Assembly (NCBI RefSeq): GCF_000455125.1
Contig: NZ_AUWR01000002.1
Location: 1-64,000, forward strand
Direction of reading: 5' to 3'
DNA length: 64,000 bases
Origin: Mycobacterium sp. UM_WGJ
GTDB lineage: Bacteria > Actinomycetota > Actinomycetes > Mycobacteriales > Mycobacteriaceae
The notes beneath the pieces were generated by a model. The model made no database searches. It saw only the letters and a list, made by a program, of their open reading frames with translations, and was not told where the DNA came from. Below are positions 19,902 to 28,170 of this stretch, in pieces; positions within the stretch are counted from its first letter, which is position 1, and each line of letters opens with the position of its first letter. Position numbers and translations under genes: made by a program.

Positions 19902-20806
19902 GCGTGCGCAGCGGTGTCGGCAGCCTCTGGGCCCCCTGCCACCAGCGACGCCGCGGACACTGACCGCAGCCGGCGCAGGTAGCGGGTGTCGGCGTCGCTG
20001 CGGCGCAGCAGGGCCGGGAAGTCCCCCACCCCGAAGGCGGGGTCGTGGGCCGGCTCACCGCAGACCCGCGCGCCCAGGCGCAGGTAGCCCCGCAGCAGCG
20101 GCGGAATGGTCGGACGAGTCGGCGGCGCGATCTCGTCGAGGCCCTTGCCGTCGACCATCACCGGCCGATACGGGGTCACTCGGTACGTGGAGGCGTGCCG
20201 CCGCCGCACGAAGTCGCGGACGCCGCGGATCTGACTGGCCGGGGGGCCCTCGCCGCGCACCGGCACCGAGACGCAGCCGGTGATGTAGTCGTACTGGTAG
20301 CGGTCCAGGTAGGCCAGGATTCCGGCCCACATCAACAGCACGACCGCGCCGTTGCGGTGGCCCGGCCGGACCACCGCGCGGCCCATCTCGACCAGCGAGG
20401 GACGCAGCGAATCCAGCGCGGTGACATCGAATTCGCTTGCGCTGTAAAGGCCTCCGGCAGCGATAGCCCCGGTGGGAGGAAGCATTCGGTAGCAGCCGAC
20501 CAGCTCGCCGGAGTCATCGTCGCGGACCAGCAGGTGGTCGCAGTATTGGTCGAAATGGTCGGCGTCCAAGCCGGTGCTGCCGGCGCCGGAGTCGGTCAGG
20601 CAGAAGCCCGGCTCGGTGCTGAAAACCTCAAATCGCATCCGCTGCGCGGCTTCGATCATGGTGGGGTCGGTGGACAGCAGCAACGAGTAACGGGGGTTGT
20701 CGGTCCCGGAAGCGGGAGAATCGGTGGCGGGCTCGGGGGCGATGAGAACAGAACCAGTGCTCACACTCGCCACGGTCGCGCAGTCAGGCAGCGACGAGGC
20801 AAGCAC
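19898..20806 (-). CDS. GNAT-fold N-acyltransferase (OlsB/PlsC-partner type; Rv3027c-like)
   Basis: The 302-residue protein has the acyl-homoserine/ornithine N-acyltransferase-like fold. MRFEVFSTEPGF (about 57-68) is followed by an acidic loop (TGLDADHFDQYCDHLLVRD), VGCYRMLPP, and MGRAVVRPGHRNGAVVLLMWAG, the acyl-donor-binding segment. ITGCVSVP follows. These are the motifs seen in ornithine-lipid OlsB proteins and in related domains. The first 40 or so residues are low-complexity, so a downstream GTG (VSTGSVLI or VLIAPEP) may be the real start. It is coupled to the PlsC-like gene. Confidence 0.82.
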   Translation of the reverse strand: MLASSLPDCATVASVSTGSVLIAPEPATDSPASGTDNPRYSLLLSTDPTMIEAAQRMRFEVFSTEPGFCLTDSGAGSTGLDADHFDQYCDHLLVRDDDSGELVGCYRMLPPTGAIAAGGLYSASEFDVTALDSLRPSLVEMGRAVVRPGHRNGAVVLLMWAGILAYLDRYQYDYITGCVSVPVRGEGPPASQIRGVRDFVRRRHASTYRVTPYRPVMVDGKGLDEIAPPTRPTIPPLLRGYLRLGARVCGEPAHDPAFGVGDFPALLRRSDADTRYLRRLRSVSAASLVAGGPEAADTAAHA

Positions 20807-20940
20807 GGCATGACATGTCGGTGCACGCTTGGTGACGAATTGTGCGTGGCCCGCGCGGCGGTCAAGGTCGGTGCAATGGGCGTTCAGATTGCATCCAGGG
20901 TCGTGAATTCACGACATGCACAACCATCAGAGCAATCTCA

Positions 20941-20978
20941 ACGCCCACCGCTGAAATAAACGCCCACCGCTGAAATAA
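20941..20978. repeat. Perfect 19-bp tandem duplication
   Basis: The 19-base unit ACGCCCACCGCTGAAATAA occurs twice, back to back (20941-20959 and 20960-20978). It lies 9 bases past the 3' end of the SDR gene, in the gap behind the GNAT gene start. It looks like a recent replication-slippage duplication. No function is evident. Confidence 0.85.
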
Positions 20979-20987
20979 GGGTGCGGG

Positions 20988-21719
20988 TCAGGCCGCGGCT
21001 CCGCCGCCGTCGGCGTGCAGCGTCGACCCGGTGATGAAGCTGGACCGTGGCGAGGCGAGGAACAACACGGCCTCGGCTATCTCGGTGGCGTGTGCGGTGC
21101 GCCCCAGCGGAAGCCCCCGCCCCAGTTCGTCATTGACGTCACCCCATTCGGCGACAACCCCCTCGGTGGCGGTCGGCCCGGGAGCAACACTGTTGACCCG
21201 TACCCCGTGCGGGCCGAACTCGGCGGCCCACGTGCGAGTCAGCGACTCCAACGCGGCTTTGGAGGCGCTGTAGCTCGACGCACCGGGAACACCCTTGAAG
21301 GCGACCATGCTGGTGACGTTGACGATGCTGCCGCGCCCGCGCCGCAGCATGCCCGGCGCCAAGGCGGCGACCAGGAAGTAGGCGCCGCGCACATTGGTGT
21401 CGAACGTCGACTCGAATGAACCCACATCCTGGTCCACGGTCAGCGCACCCGGGAAGCTGGCGGCGTTGTTCACCAGGATATCCACGCCGCCGTCGCCGCA
21501 TTGGCGCACCAGAGATCTCACCGAATCGAGGTCGGACAGATCCGCGGCCACGAATCGCGCCGCGCCGTCGAGTTCGGCGACGGCGGCGGCACCCCGCTGC
21601 GCCGAGCGACCGGTGATGATCACCTCGGCGCCGTGACGCGCCAGCAGCCGCGCGGACTCGAGTCCGATGCCCGCCGTCCCGCCGGTCACCAGCGCGGTCT
21701 GACCCGCCAGCTCACTCAT
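20988..21719 (-). CDS. Short-chain dehydrogenase/reductase
   Basis: Classical SDR of 243 residues. It has the cofactor motif TGGTAGIG near the N-terminus, NNAAS, and the catalytic YSASK (with the preceding Ser). The Arg of ITGRSAQR suggests NADP preference. The ATG at 21719 overlaps the stop of the upstream NmrA-like gene (ATGA), favouring it over an ATG 15 bases upstream. The substrate is unknown. It lies downstream of the NmrA-like gene, and both follow the large LuxR-type regulator's 3' end in the opposite map direction. Confidence 0.9.
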   Translation of the reverse strand: MSELAGQTALVTGGTAGIGLESARLLARHGAEVIITGRSAQRGAAAVAELDGAARFVAADLSDLDSVRSLVRQCGDGGVDILVNNAASFPGALTVDQDVGSFESTFDTNVRGAYFLVAALAPGMLRRGRGSIVNVTSMVAFKGVPGASSYSASKAALESLTRTWAAEFGPHGVRVNSVAPGPTATEGVVAEWGDVNDELGRGLPLGRTAHATEIAEAVLFLASPRSSFITGSTLHADGGGAAA

Positions 21720-22459
21720 TGTGCCGCCTGCCAATCGGCCAGCCGGGTCACCGCCAACGTGGCGTCGTCGCCGGTGACCAGGCCGGTGTCGCCGATCTTG
21801 GTGCCGAAGTAGACCGCGGCCGGGTCGACGACGATCGGGAGGTTCTCGCCCCGATGGGCCAGCACCACGGCGGCCAGTTCAGCGAAGGTCAGCTTCTCCG
21901 GGCCACCGATATTGATGATTCCGTCGACCGGCGCGGCCTGAGCGGCCCGGGCCACCTCGGCGGCCACCTCGGCTCCGGCGATCGGCTGGATCAGACCTTC
22001 GGGCGCCCGCACCTCACCGTCGACGGTCAGCGATGCGATGATGCCGTCGGCGAACTCGTGGAACTGCGTGGCACGCACGATGGTGTAGGGCAACCCGGAT
22101 TCGGCGATAATGCGCTCCTGGGCGACCTTGGCGCGCATGTAGCCGCTGTCGGGCAGCCCGTCGCAGTTCACGATGGACAGCGCCACGTAGTGGCCGACGT
22201 CAGCGGCTTTGGCTGCGTCCACCTGGTGGGTGGTGGACTTGGTGAAGAAGTCCAACACCGGGCCGTCGGCGAAGTCCGGCGAGTTGACAACGTCGACCAG
22301 CACGTCGGCGCCCGAGAGGGCCTCCGCCAGCCCGTCTCCGGTCAGCACGTCGACACCTGAGTTGCGGGCGGCTGCCACGGTGTCGTGGCCGGCGGCGCGC
22401 AGCAACTCGACAACCTTGGTGCCGATCTGTCCGCTGGCACCCATCACAGTGATCTTCAT
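21716..22459 (-). CDS. NmrA-like NAD(P)-binding protein
   Basis: This protein of 247 residues begins with a Rossmann motif (MKITVMGASGQIGTKVVELL). It has the features of atypical SDR/NmrA-like proteins (DVVNSPDF, YMRAKVAQERIIAESGLPYTIVRATQF), and the Tyr/Lys pair is replaced by a YMRAK sequence. The ATG at 22459 is preceded by AGGAGGG, which decides the start over upstream codons. It is coupled to the SDR gene. It may act as a redox sensor or a reductase; the substrate cannot be told. Confidence 0.85.
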   Translation of the reverse strand: MKITVMGASGQIGTKVVELLRAAGHDTVAAARNSGVDVLTGDGLAEALSGADVLVDVVNSPDFADGPVLDFFTKSTTHQVDAAKAADVGHYVALSIVNCDGLPDSGYMRAKVAQERIIAESGLPYTIVRATQFHEFADGIIASLTVDGEVRAPEGLIQPIAGAEVAAEVARAAQAAPVDGIINIGGPEKLTFAELAAVVLAHRGENLPIVVDPAAVYFGTKIGDTGLVTGDDATLAVTRLADWQAAQ

Positions 22460-22579
22460 CTTGTTCACACCCTCCTGCTCAGCACGATCTCGGTACCTCG
22501 ACCCTGGCACCGTGCGGCCGGTGGGGGAACCCCGGAAAGTCCGTAGTCTGCGTCTCGGCGGGCGGGGCCTGGAGCCCGG

Positions 22580-25378
22580 TCAGCGGCCGACAGCGAGGTC
22601 GCGCAGTTCCCGGCGGGAGCGGATTCCCAGCTTGGCGAAGACCTTGCGCAGATGCCATTCGACGGTGTGAGCGCTGATGAACAGCTGGGCCCCGATCTCG
22701 ACATTGGTCAGCCCGGCACCCGCCAGCTCGGCGATCTGCTGCTCCTGCGGCGTCATCACGTCACCGCCGGGCGGGGCGTGGCCGCTGACTTTGTCTCCGA
22801 TCGCCTGCAGTTCGCGCCGGCTGCGCTGCGCGAAGGCCTGCGCCCCGAACCCGGTGAACATCTCATGGGCGGTGCGCAGCTGCTTGCGCGCGTCACCGCG
22901 CCGCTTCTCCCGGCGAAGCCACTCCCCGTACACCAGATGTGCGCGCGCCAGGTCCACGGCGATCCGAGTGCGCTCCAGCCGCTCGACGGCCTCGACATAG
23001 TGGTCCTCGGCAGCGAGGCCGTCACACAGCAGCGCGCGCGAGCGGGCCAACACGCCCAGCCCCCAATCGGTCTCGCTGACGGTGGCGCGTTCGTGCAGCT
23101 GCGCCAGCGCCTCGGCGGCCAATGACAGTTCGCCGCCGCGCACCCCGGCCTCCACCAGTTCCGCCAGGTTCCACCCGTAGAGGCCGAGATCCTCGTAGTC
23201 CAGCACGCGGCGCAGCGCCTCGCAGGCCGACTGGTAGCGACCCAAGCCGTTGTAGAGCACCGCGGAGGCGTAGCCGATCAGTGCGATGATGCGGCCCTCG
23301 CCGCGGGCGGCCCCGCTGCGGGCCGCGGCGTCGATCAGCACGGTCGCCGCAGCTTCCTCCCCTGTCCAGGCCGCCAACGCCAGCGCGTGATAGCGCACCG
23401 GCGTCTGACCGGACGCCGCGGTCAGGGCGTCGGCGTCGGCGATCAGGGCGCGCGCCGTCGCGAACTCACCGGCCTGCACGTGCACGCCGGCCCGGGTGGT
23501 CAACGCGATCGGCAGCATGGCCAGCGCACCGGTGTCGGTCGCGACCCGCACGGCGTCGTTGGCGATCCGATACCAGGCTTCGTCGTCCCACACGTCGTGC
23601 ACGGCGGCTTCGTATCCGATCGGAAACGCCTGCCATGACCAGGTGTTCGGGGTCAGGGCGGCAATCGCGGCACGCAACGGCTCCAGGCCGGCTTGGCAGC
23701 CGGCGCTGATGCGGGCGGTCAACGCCAGCAGCAGCAGATCGGCCGGCCGGTTCGTCCGCACGCCCGCGGCCAGCGCCGCCGCGGTGTGCTGGCGCACCTG
23801 CGCCCCGAACGCCCGGCCCGCATACATCGCCGCGCTGACCGCTTCCAACAGGGTTTCTTGCGCCATCACCGGATCAATCGACTCCAGATGGCTTGCCACG
23901 GTGAAGAATTGGTGAACTGAGTCAAGGATGGTGGCGGTGTGGCCGCTCCCGCGGCCGCGAGTGAATGCCAACTGCGCGCGCATCCGGGCCAACCGGGCAC
24001 GCTGCAGCGCGTCCAGCGGCGCCAGCTCGGCGGTGCCCAACAGAATGGCGGCCGCGTCCATTTCAGCCACCGCCAGTTTGGCATCGGCGGCATCGAGCGC
24101 ACGGGCTCCGCGCCGTCGCGGATCGGGGGTCAGTTCAGTGGCGCGGGCCAAAAATGCTGCCGCCGCCGCGGTCCCGCCGCGCAACGCCGCCCGGTCAGCG
24201 GAGCGTTCCAGCTCCGCGGCGACCGACTCGTCGGGGCCGGCTGCCGCATGGGCGCGATGCCACGCCCGCCGGTCGGGGTCGTGTGCCGGGTCGGTGGCCT
24301 CGGCCAGGGCACGGTGGGCATCTCGGCGGTCTTCGAGGATCGCCGCGCGGTAGATCGCCGAACGCACCAGTGGATGCCGGAACCGCACCCGCGCGCCGAT
24401 CTCAATCAGGCCGGCCTCCTGGGCCGGGGCGATGGCCGCCGACGCCAGCCCCAACTCCCCTGCCGCCCGCAGCAACAGCGCCGCGTCCCCCACCGGCTCG
24501 GCGGCAGCCAGCAACAAGAGCCGTTGGGCGGCGTCGGGCAACGCCTGAACCCGGGCCAGGTAGTGGCGTTCGATCTGTCCCGCCACCGGCACCACGTCGG
24601 GGCGGTAATAGCCGCCGGCCAACTCGGCCGCGGACAGCCCCCGCGGCAGTTCCAGCAGCGCCAGCGGGTTGCCGTGGGTCTCGGCGACGATCCGTTCGGC
24701 GACCTGGGGATCGATCCGGCCCGGCAGCGCCGACTCCAGTACGGCATGCGCGTCGGAGTCCGTCAGGCCACGCAGCATCAACTTCGGCAGTCCGGTCAGG
24801 CCGTCTACCGGTTCACGCAGTGCGCACACCATCGCGACGGGCTCGGCCCGCAATCGGCGTGCCACGAACCCCAGCGTCTGAGCCGAAACCCGATCGAGCC
24901 ACTGGGCGTCGTCGATCAGGCACAGCACCGGCCTGCGTGCCGCGATCCCGGCAAGCAGGCCCAACACCGCCAGCCCGACGAGAAATCGGTCGGGCGCCGG
25001 CCCGCTGCTCGTGCCGAACGCGATCGCCAGCGCCTCACGCTGCGGTTCGGGCAGGAGGTCGATCCCGTCGGCCACGGGTGCACACAGCTGCTGCAGGCCG
25101 GCGAACGCCAGCTCCATGTCGGACTCCACCCCGGCCGCCCGTATCACCTGAAACTCCGATGCGGCGTCGACCAGGTACTCCAGCAGAGCGGTCTTGCCGA
25201 TTCCGGCCTCGCCGCGCAGCACTAGCACCTGACTATGGCCCTCGCTAGCGGCGGCGAGGGTTTGCCGTAGCTGCTCGCACTCGGTGTCGCGGCCACGCAA
25301 AGACGACAAAACCCCCGACACGCCGGGCGTGCGGGGGTTTTGACGACTTGCGGCCGGGCGGGCCCGGCGAACACCCAT
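22580..25378 (-). CDS. Large LuxR-family regulator with AAA-type ATPase domain
   Basis: Up to 932 residues. The N-terminal ATPase has LRGRDTECEQL, Walker A GEAGIGKTALL (about 56-66) and Walker B VLCLIDDAQWLD. A long TPR-like helical middle follows. The C-terminus is a LuxR helix-turn-helix (MTPQEQQIAELAGAGLTNVEIGAQL, then HTVEWHLRKVFAKLGIRSRREL). Such LAL-type regulators use ATP and a bound signal to activate transcription. The start is uncertain: ATG 25378 gives a 24-residue Arg/Pro-rich lead that overlaps the etfBA terminator. GTG 25321 or TTG 25309 would begin just before the conserved LRGRD. It lies upstream of the NmrA/SDR genes, which may be its targets. Confidence 0.9.
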   Translation of the reverse strand: MGVRRARPAASRQNPRTPGVSGVLSSLRGRDTECEQLRQTLAAASEGHSQVLVLRGEAGIGKTALLEYLVDAASEFQVIRAAGVESDMELAFAGLQQLCAPVADGIDLLPEPQREALAIAFGTSSGPAPDRFLVGLAVLGLLAGIAARRPVLCLIDDAQWLDRVSAQTLGFVARRLRAEPVAMVCALREPVDGLTGLPKLMLRGLTDSDAHAVLESALPGRIDPQVAERIVAETHGNPLALLELPRGLSAAELAGGYYRPDVVPVAGQIERHYLARVQALPDAAQRLLLLAAAEPVGDAALLLRAAGELGLASAAIAPAQEAGLIEIGARVRFRHPLVRSAIYRAAILEDRRDAHRALAEATDPAHDPDRRAWHRAHAAAGPDESVAAELERSADRAALRGGTAAAAAFLARATELTPDPRRRGARALDAADAKLAVAEMDAAAILLGTAELAPLDALQRARLARMRAQLAFTRGRGSGHTATILDSVHQFFTVASHLESIDPVMAQETLLEAVSAAMYAGRAFGAQVRQHTAAALAAGVRTNRPADLLLLALTARISAGCQAGLEPLRAAIAALTPNTWSWQAFPIGYEAAVHDVWDDEAWYRIANDAVRVATDTGALAMLPIALTTRAGVHVQAGEFATARALIADADALTAASGQTPVRYHALALAAWTGEEAAATVLIDAAARSGAARGEGRIIALIGYASAVLYNGLGRYQSACEALRRVLDYEDLGLYGWNLAELVEAGVRGGELSLAAEALAQLHERATVSETDWGLGVLARSRALLCDGLAAEDHYVEAVERLERTRIAVDLARAHLVYGEWLRREKRRGDARKQLRTAHEMFTGFGAQAFAQRSRRELQAIGDKVSGHAPPGGDVMTPQEQQIAELAGAGLTNVEIGAQLFISAHTVEWHLRKVFAKLGIRSRRELRDLAVGR
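25308..25341 (-). terminator. Intrinsic terminator of the etfB-etfA operon
   Basis: AAAACCCCCG (25308-25317) pairs with CGGGGGTTTT (25332-25341), with an inner CACGCC/GGCGTG pairing and one bulged A. On the minus strand the stem is followed by TTTTGTCGTCTTT. It lies about 50 bases past the etfA stop. It also overlaps the 5' end of the LuxR-type open frame. Confidence 0.8.
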
Positions 25379-25389
25379 AGAGGTCTTCT

Positions 25390-26346
25390 TTAACCCTTGC
25401 GAGCCTTGATCGCCTCGGTCAGCTGCGGCGCGACCTTGAACAGGTCGCCGACGATGCCGAAGTCGGCGATCTCGAAGATCGGTGCTTCCTCGTCCTTGTT
25501 GACCACCACGATGGTCTTGGACGTCTGCATGCCGGCCCGGTGCTGGATCGCACCGGAGATGCCCAGGGCGATGTACAGCTGCGGCGACACGGTCTTGCCG
25601 GTCTGGCCGATCTGGAACTGACCCGGGTAGTAGCCCGAGTCCACCGCGGCACGCGAGGCGCCGACGGCCGCACCGAGAGAGTCGGCCAGCTCCTCGACCA
25701 CCGAGAAGCTCTCCGCGCTGCCGACACCGCGACCACCGGACACCACGATGGGGGCCTCGGTGAGCTCCGGGCGGTCACCGGCCACGGCCGGCTGACGCGA
25801 GGTGATCTTGGTTGCGTTCTCCGCGGCGGCGGGCACCTCCACGGTGACCTGCTCGCCCGCACCAGCGACCGGCGCGGGCTCAACGGCACCCGCACGGACG
25901 GTGATGACCGGGAGCTCGCCGGTGGGCTCGGCCTCAACGGTGTAGGCACCACCGAAGATCGAGTGCACCACCTTGGCGCCGGCCTTGACCTCGACCACAT
26001 CGACCAGCAGACCCGAACCGATGCGGGCCGCCAGCCGGCCGGCGATCTCTTTGCCGTCGGCGGTGGCCGCGATCAGCACCGCAGCCGGGGCAGCCGACTC
26101 GGCCAGCCCGGCCAGCACGTCGACAGTCGGGGTGACCAGGTAACCGTCCACCACGTCGGACTCGGCGACGTAGATCTTGGCGGCGCCGGCCTCTTTCAGG
26201 CCGTCCACCAACGGGGCGGCGGTGCCGGGGGCACCGACGACGACCGCGGACGGCTCGCCGAGCTCACGCGCGGCGGTGATCAGTTCGGAGCTGACCTTCT
26301 TCAGCGCTCCTTCGGCGTGCTCCACGAGCACAAGTACTTCAGCCAT
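25390..26346 (-). CDS. etfA: Electron transfer flavoprotein alpha subunit
   Basis: EtfA (FixB) binds FAD and carries electrons from acyl-CoA dehydrogenases to the quinone pool. The 318-residue protein has the C-terminal FAD-binding signature: [19 protein letters not shown], then [21 protein letters not shown] and [14 protein letters not shown]. The length is the same as M. tuberculosis FixB. It lies 38 bases downstream of etfB and is followed by an intrinsic terminator. Confidence 0.97.
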   Translation of the reverse strand: MAEVLVLVEHAEGALKKVSSELITAARELGEPSAVVVGAPGTAAPLVDGLKEAGAAKIYVAESDVVDGYLVTPTVDVLAGLAESAAPAAVLIAATADGKEIAGRLAARIGSGLLVDVVEVKAGAKVVHSIFGGAYTVEAEPTGELPVITVRAGAVEPAPVAGAGEQVTVEVPAAAENATKITSRQPAVAGDRPELTEAPIVVSGGRGVGSAESFSVVEELADSLGAAVGASRAAVDSGYYPGQFQIGQTGKTVSPQLYIALGISGAIQHRAGMQTSKTIVVVNKDEEAPIFEIADFGIVGDLFKVAPQLTEAIKARKG

Positions 26347-26384
26347 GTCTATTTTCTTCCGTCTTCGCTAGGTCCGGGGAGCGC

Positions 26385-27176
26385 TTAGATAATTTTCTGG
26401 GCAACCAGGTACCCGGCGATCTTGGTGCCGCCATCGCCCTCGTCGGTCACCTTCTCGCCAGCGGTCTTCGGCGGCTTCGGCGTCGAAGCAGTCACCTTGG
26501 TACCGGCGTTGGCCACACCGACCTCGTCGGCCTCGACGCCGATCTCGGCCAGGCTGAGCACGGTGACTTCCTTCTTCTTGGCGGCCATGATGCCCTTGAA
26601 GGAGGGGAAGCGCGGCTCGTTGATCTTCTCGTTGACGCTCACCACGGCCGGCAGCGAAGCCTCCAGGGTGAACACGCCCTCGTCGGTCTCCCGCTCACCG
26701 GTGACCTTGCCGTCCTCGACGGTCAGCTTGCGCAGGTGGGTCAGCTGCGGCAGACCCAGGTACTCGGCGATGATCGCCGGCACCGCGCCGCCGACACCAT
26801 CGGTCGACTCGTTGCCGGCGATGACCAACTCGGTGCCCTCGATGGCGCCCAGCGCGCGCGCCAGCGCCCAACCGGTCTGGATGACGTCGGAGCCCTTCAT
26901 GCCGTCGTCGAGGATGTGCACGGCCTTGTCGGCCCCCATCGACAGCGCCTTGCGGATCGCCTCGGTGGCCCGCTCCGGGCCGGCGGTCAGCACGGTGACG
27001 GTGCCTTCGGCGCCTTCCTTCTCCCGGATCTGCAGGGCCTCTTCGACGGCCCGCTCGTTGATCTCATCGAGCACGGCGTCGGCGGCGTCACGGTCAAGGG
27101 TCCAGTCACCGTCACTGAGCTTGCGCTCCGACCAGGTGTCCGGGACCTGTTTGATCAGGACCACGATGTTCGTCAT
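26385..27176 (-). CDS. etfB: Electron transfer flavoprotein beta subunit
   Basis: EtfB (FixA) is the AMP-binding partner of EtfA. The 263-residue protein begins MTNIVVLIKQVPDTW. It has DEINERAVEEALQIRE, the signature region VIAGNESTDGVGGAVPAIIAEYLGLP, and VSVNEKINEPRFPSFKGIMAAKKK. It is the first gene of the etfB-etfA operon. It diverges from the methyltransferase at 27373, with a palindrome in the gap at 27259. Confidence 0.97.
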   Translation of the reverse strand: MTNIVVLIKQVPDTWSERKLSDGDWTLDRDAADAVLDEINERAVEEALQIREKEGAEGTVTVLTAGPERATEAIRKALSMGADKAVHILDDGMKGSDVIQTGWALARALGAIEGTELVIAGNESTDGVGGAVPAIIAEYLGLPQLTHLRKLTVEDGKVTGERETDEGVFTLEASLPAVVSVNEKINEPRFPSFKGIMAAKKKEVTVLSLAEIGVEADEVGVANAGTKVTASTPKPPKTAGEKVTDEGDGGTKIAGYLVAQKII

Positions 27177-27258
27177 GAGAGTGGTTCGTCCTCCTCAAAG
27201 GGGTCTTGCGGCGGCGGGCCACAAGACTGGGCAGCGATTCACGCAGCCGCACAAGCAT

Positions 27259-27274
27259 GTTACTCATGGGTAAC
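27259..27274. promoter_or_regulatory. Inverted repeat in the etfB/methyltransferase promoter gap
   Basis: GTTAC (27259-27263), six bases, GTAAC (27270-27274). It lies 83 bases upstream of the etfB start and 99 bases upstream of the methyltransferase start. The TTAC...GTAA symmetry is operator-like, but no regulator is assigned. Short arms make a chance occurrence possible. Confidence 0.35.
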
Positions 27275-27372
27275 TTAATGCGGTTCGCCTGTACAGCGTA
27301 GCGGGTCGTGATAATGCCAGTGCGGGGTAGCCGGTTCGTAGAGTGCGCCCTTCGCGTTAGCCTGCCTGTGCA

Positions 27373-28170
27373 ATGAAATTTACGAATGCCGCCGAAGACC
27401 CCACCGGCACGCCGGTCAGCGACAGCACGCTGACGCTGACCGGGGAACGCACCATCCCCGGACTCGACGTCGAGAACTACTGGTTCCGACGCCACGAGGT
27501 GGTCTACCAGCAACTGGCGCCCCGCTGTAGCGGACGCGTGGTCCTGGAGGCCGGGTTCGGCGAGGGCTACGGCGCCGACCTGATCGCGGGCGTGGCCCAG
27601 CGGGTGATCGGCGTGGATTACGACGACGCGGCGGTGGCCCACGTACGAGCCCGCTACCCGCGCGTCGAAGCGCTCCGGGGAAACCTCGCGGACTTGCCGC
27701 TGCCCGACGCGACCGTGGACGTGGTGGTCAACTTCCAAGTCATCGAGCACCTCTGGGATCAAGGCCAGTTCATCGCCGAATGTGCCCGCGTATTACGGCC
27801 CGGCGGGCTGCTGATGGTGTCCACGCCCAACCGGATCACCTTCTCCCCCGGCCGCGACACTCCGATCAACCCGTTCCACACCCGCGAACTCAATGCCGCC
27901 GAACTCACCGAGCTGCTGCTCGAGGGCGGATTCGAGATCGAGGGGGTTTACGGCGTCTTTCACGGGCCGGCACTGCGCGAGATGGACGCCCGGCACGGCG
28001 GTTCGATCATCGACGCCCAGATCGCGCGGGCGGTCGCCGACGCGCCCTGGCCGGCCGACTTGCTGGCCGATGTTGCCGGCGTGACCAGCGACGATTTCGA
28101 CTTAATGGAAGCCGCTGAACGCGATATCGATGAAAGCCTGGACCTGGTGGCGATCGCGGTGCGCCGGTGA
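27373..28170 (+). CDS. SAM-dependent methyltransferase (Rv3030-like)
   Basis: Class I methyltransferase of 265 residues. It has the SAM motif VLEAGFGEGYGADL (about 57-70), the acidic VIGVDYDDAAV, and motif IV DVVVNFQVIEHLWD. In M. tuberculosis the homolog belongs to the second gene cluster linked to 6-O-methylglucosyl lipopolysaccharide (MGLP). A role in that pathway is inferred from family and gene order. It overlaps the GH57 gene by 4 bases and is the first gene of the trio. Confidence 0.9.
   Translation: MKFTNAAEDPTGTPVSDSTLTLTGERTIPGLDVENYWFRRHEVVYQQLAPRCSGRVVLEAGFGEGYGADLIAGVAQRVIGVDYDDAAVAHVRARYPRVEALRGNLADLPLPDATVDVVVNFQVIEHLWDQGQFIAECARVLRPGGLLMVSTPNRITFSPGRDTPINPFHTRELNAAELTELLLEGGFEIEGVYGVFHGPALREMDARHGGSIIDAQIARAVADAPWPADLLADVAGVTSDDFDLMEAAERDIDESLDLVAIAVRR

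Noticed and set aside
23939-25248. Two long plus-strand frames opposite the LuxR-type gene
   Set aside because: The clear Walker and LuxR motifs are on the minus strand. The plus-strand products are Arg/Pro- and Gln-rich without motifs.
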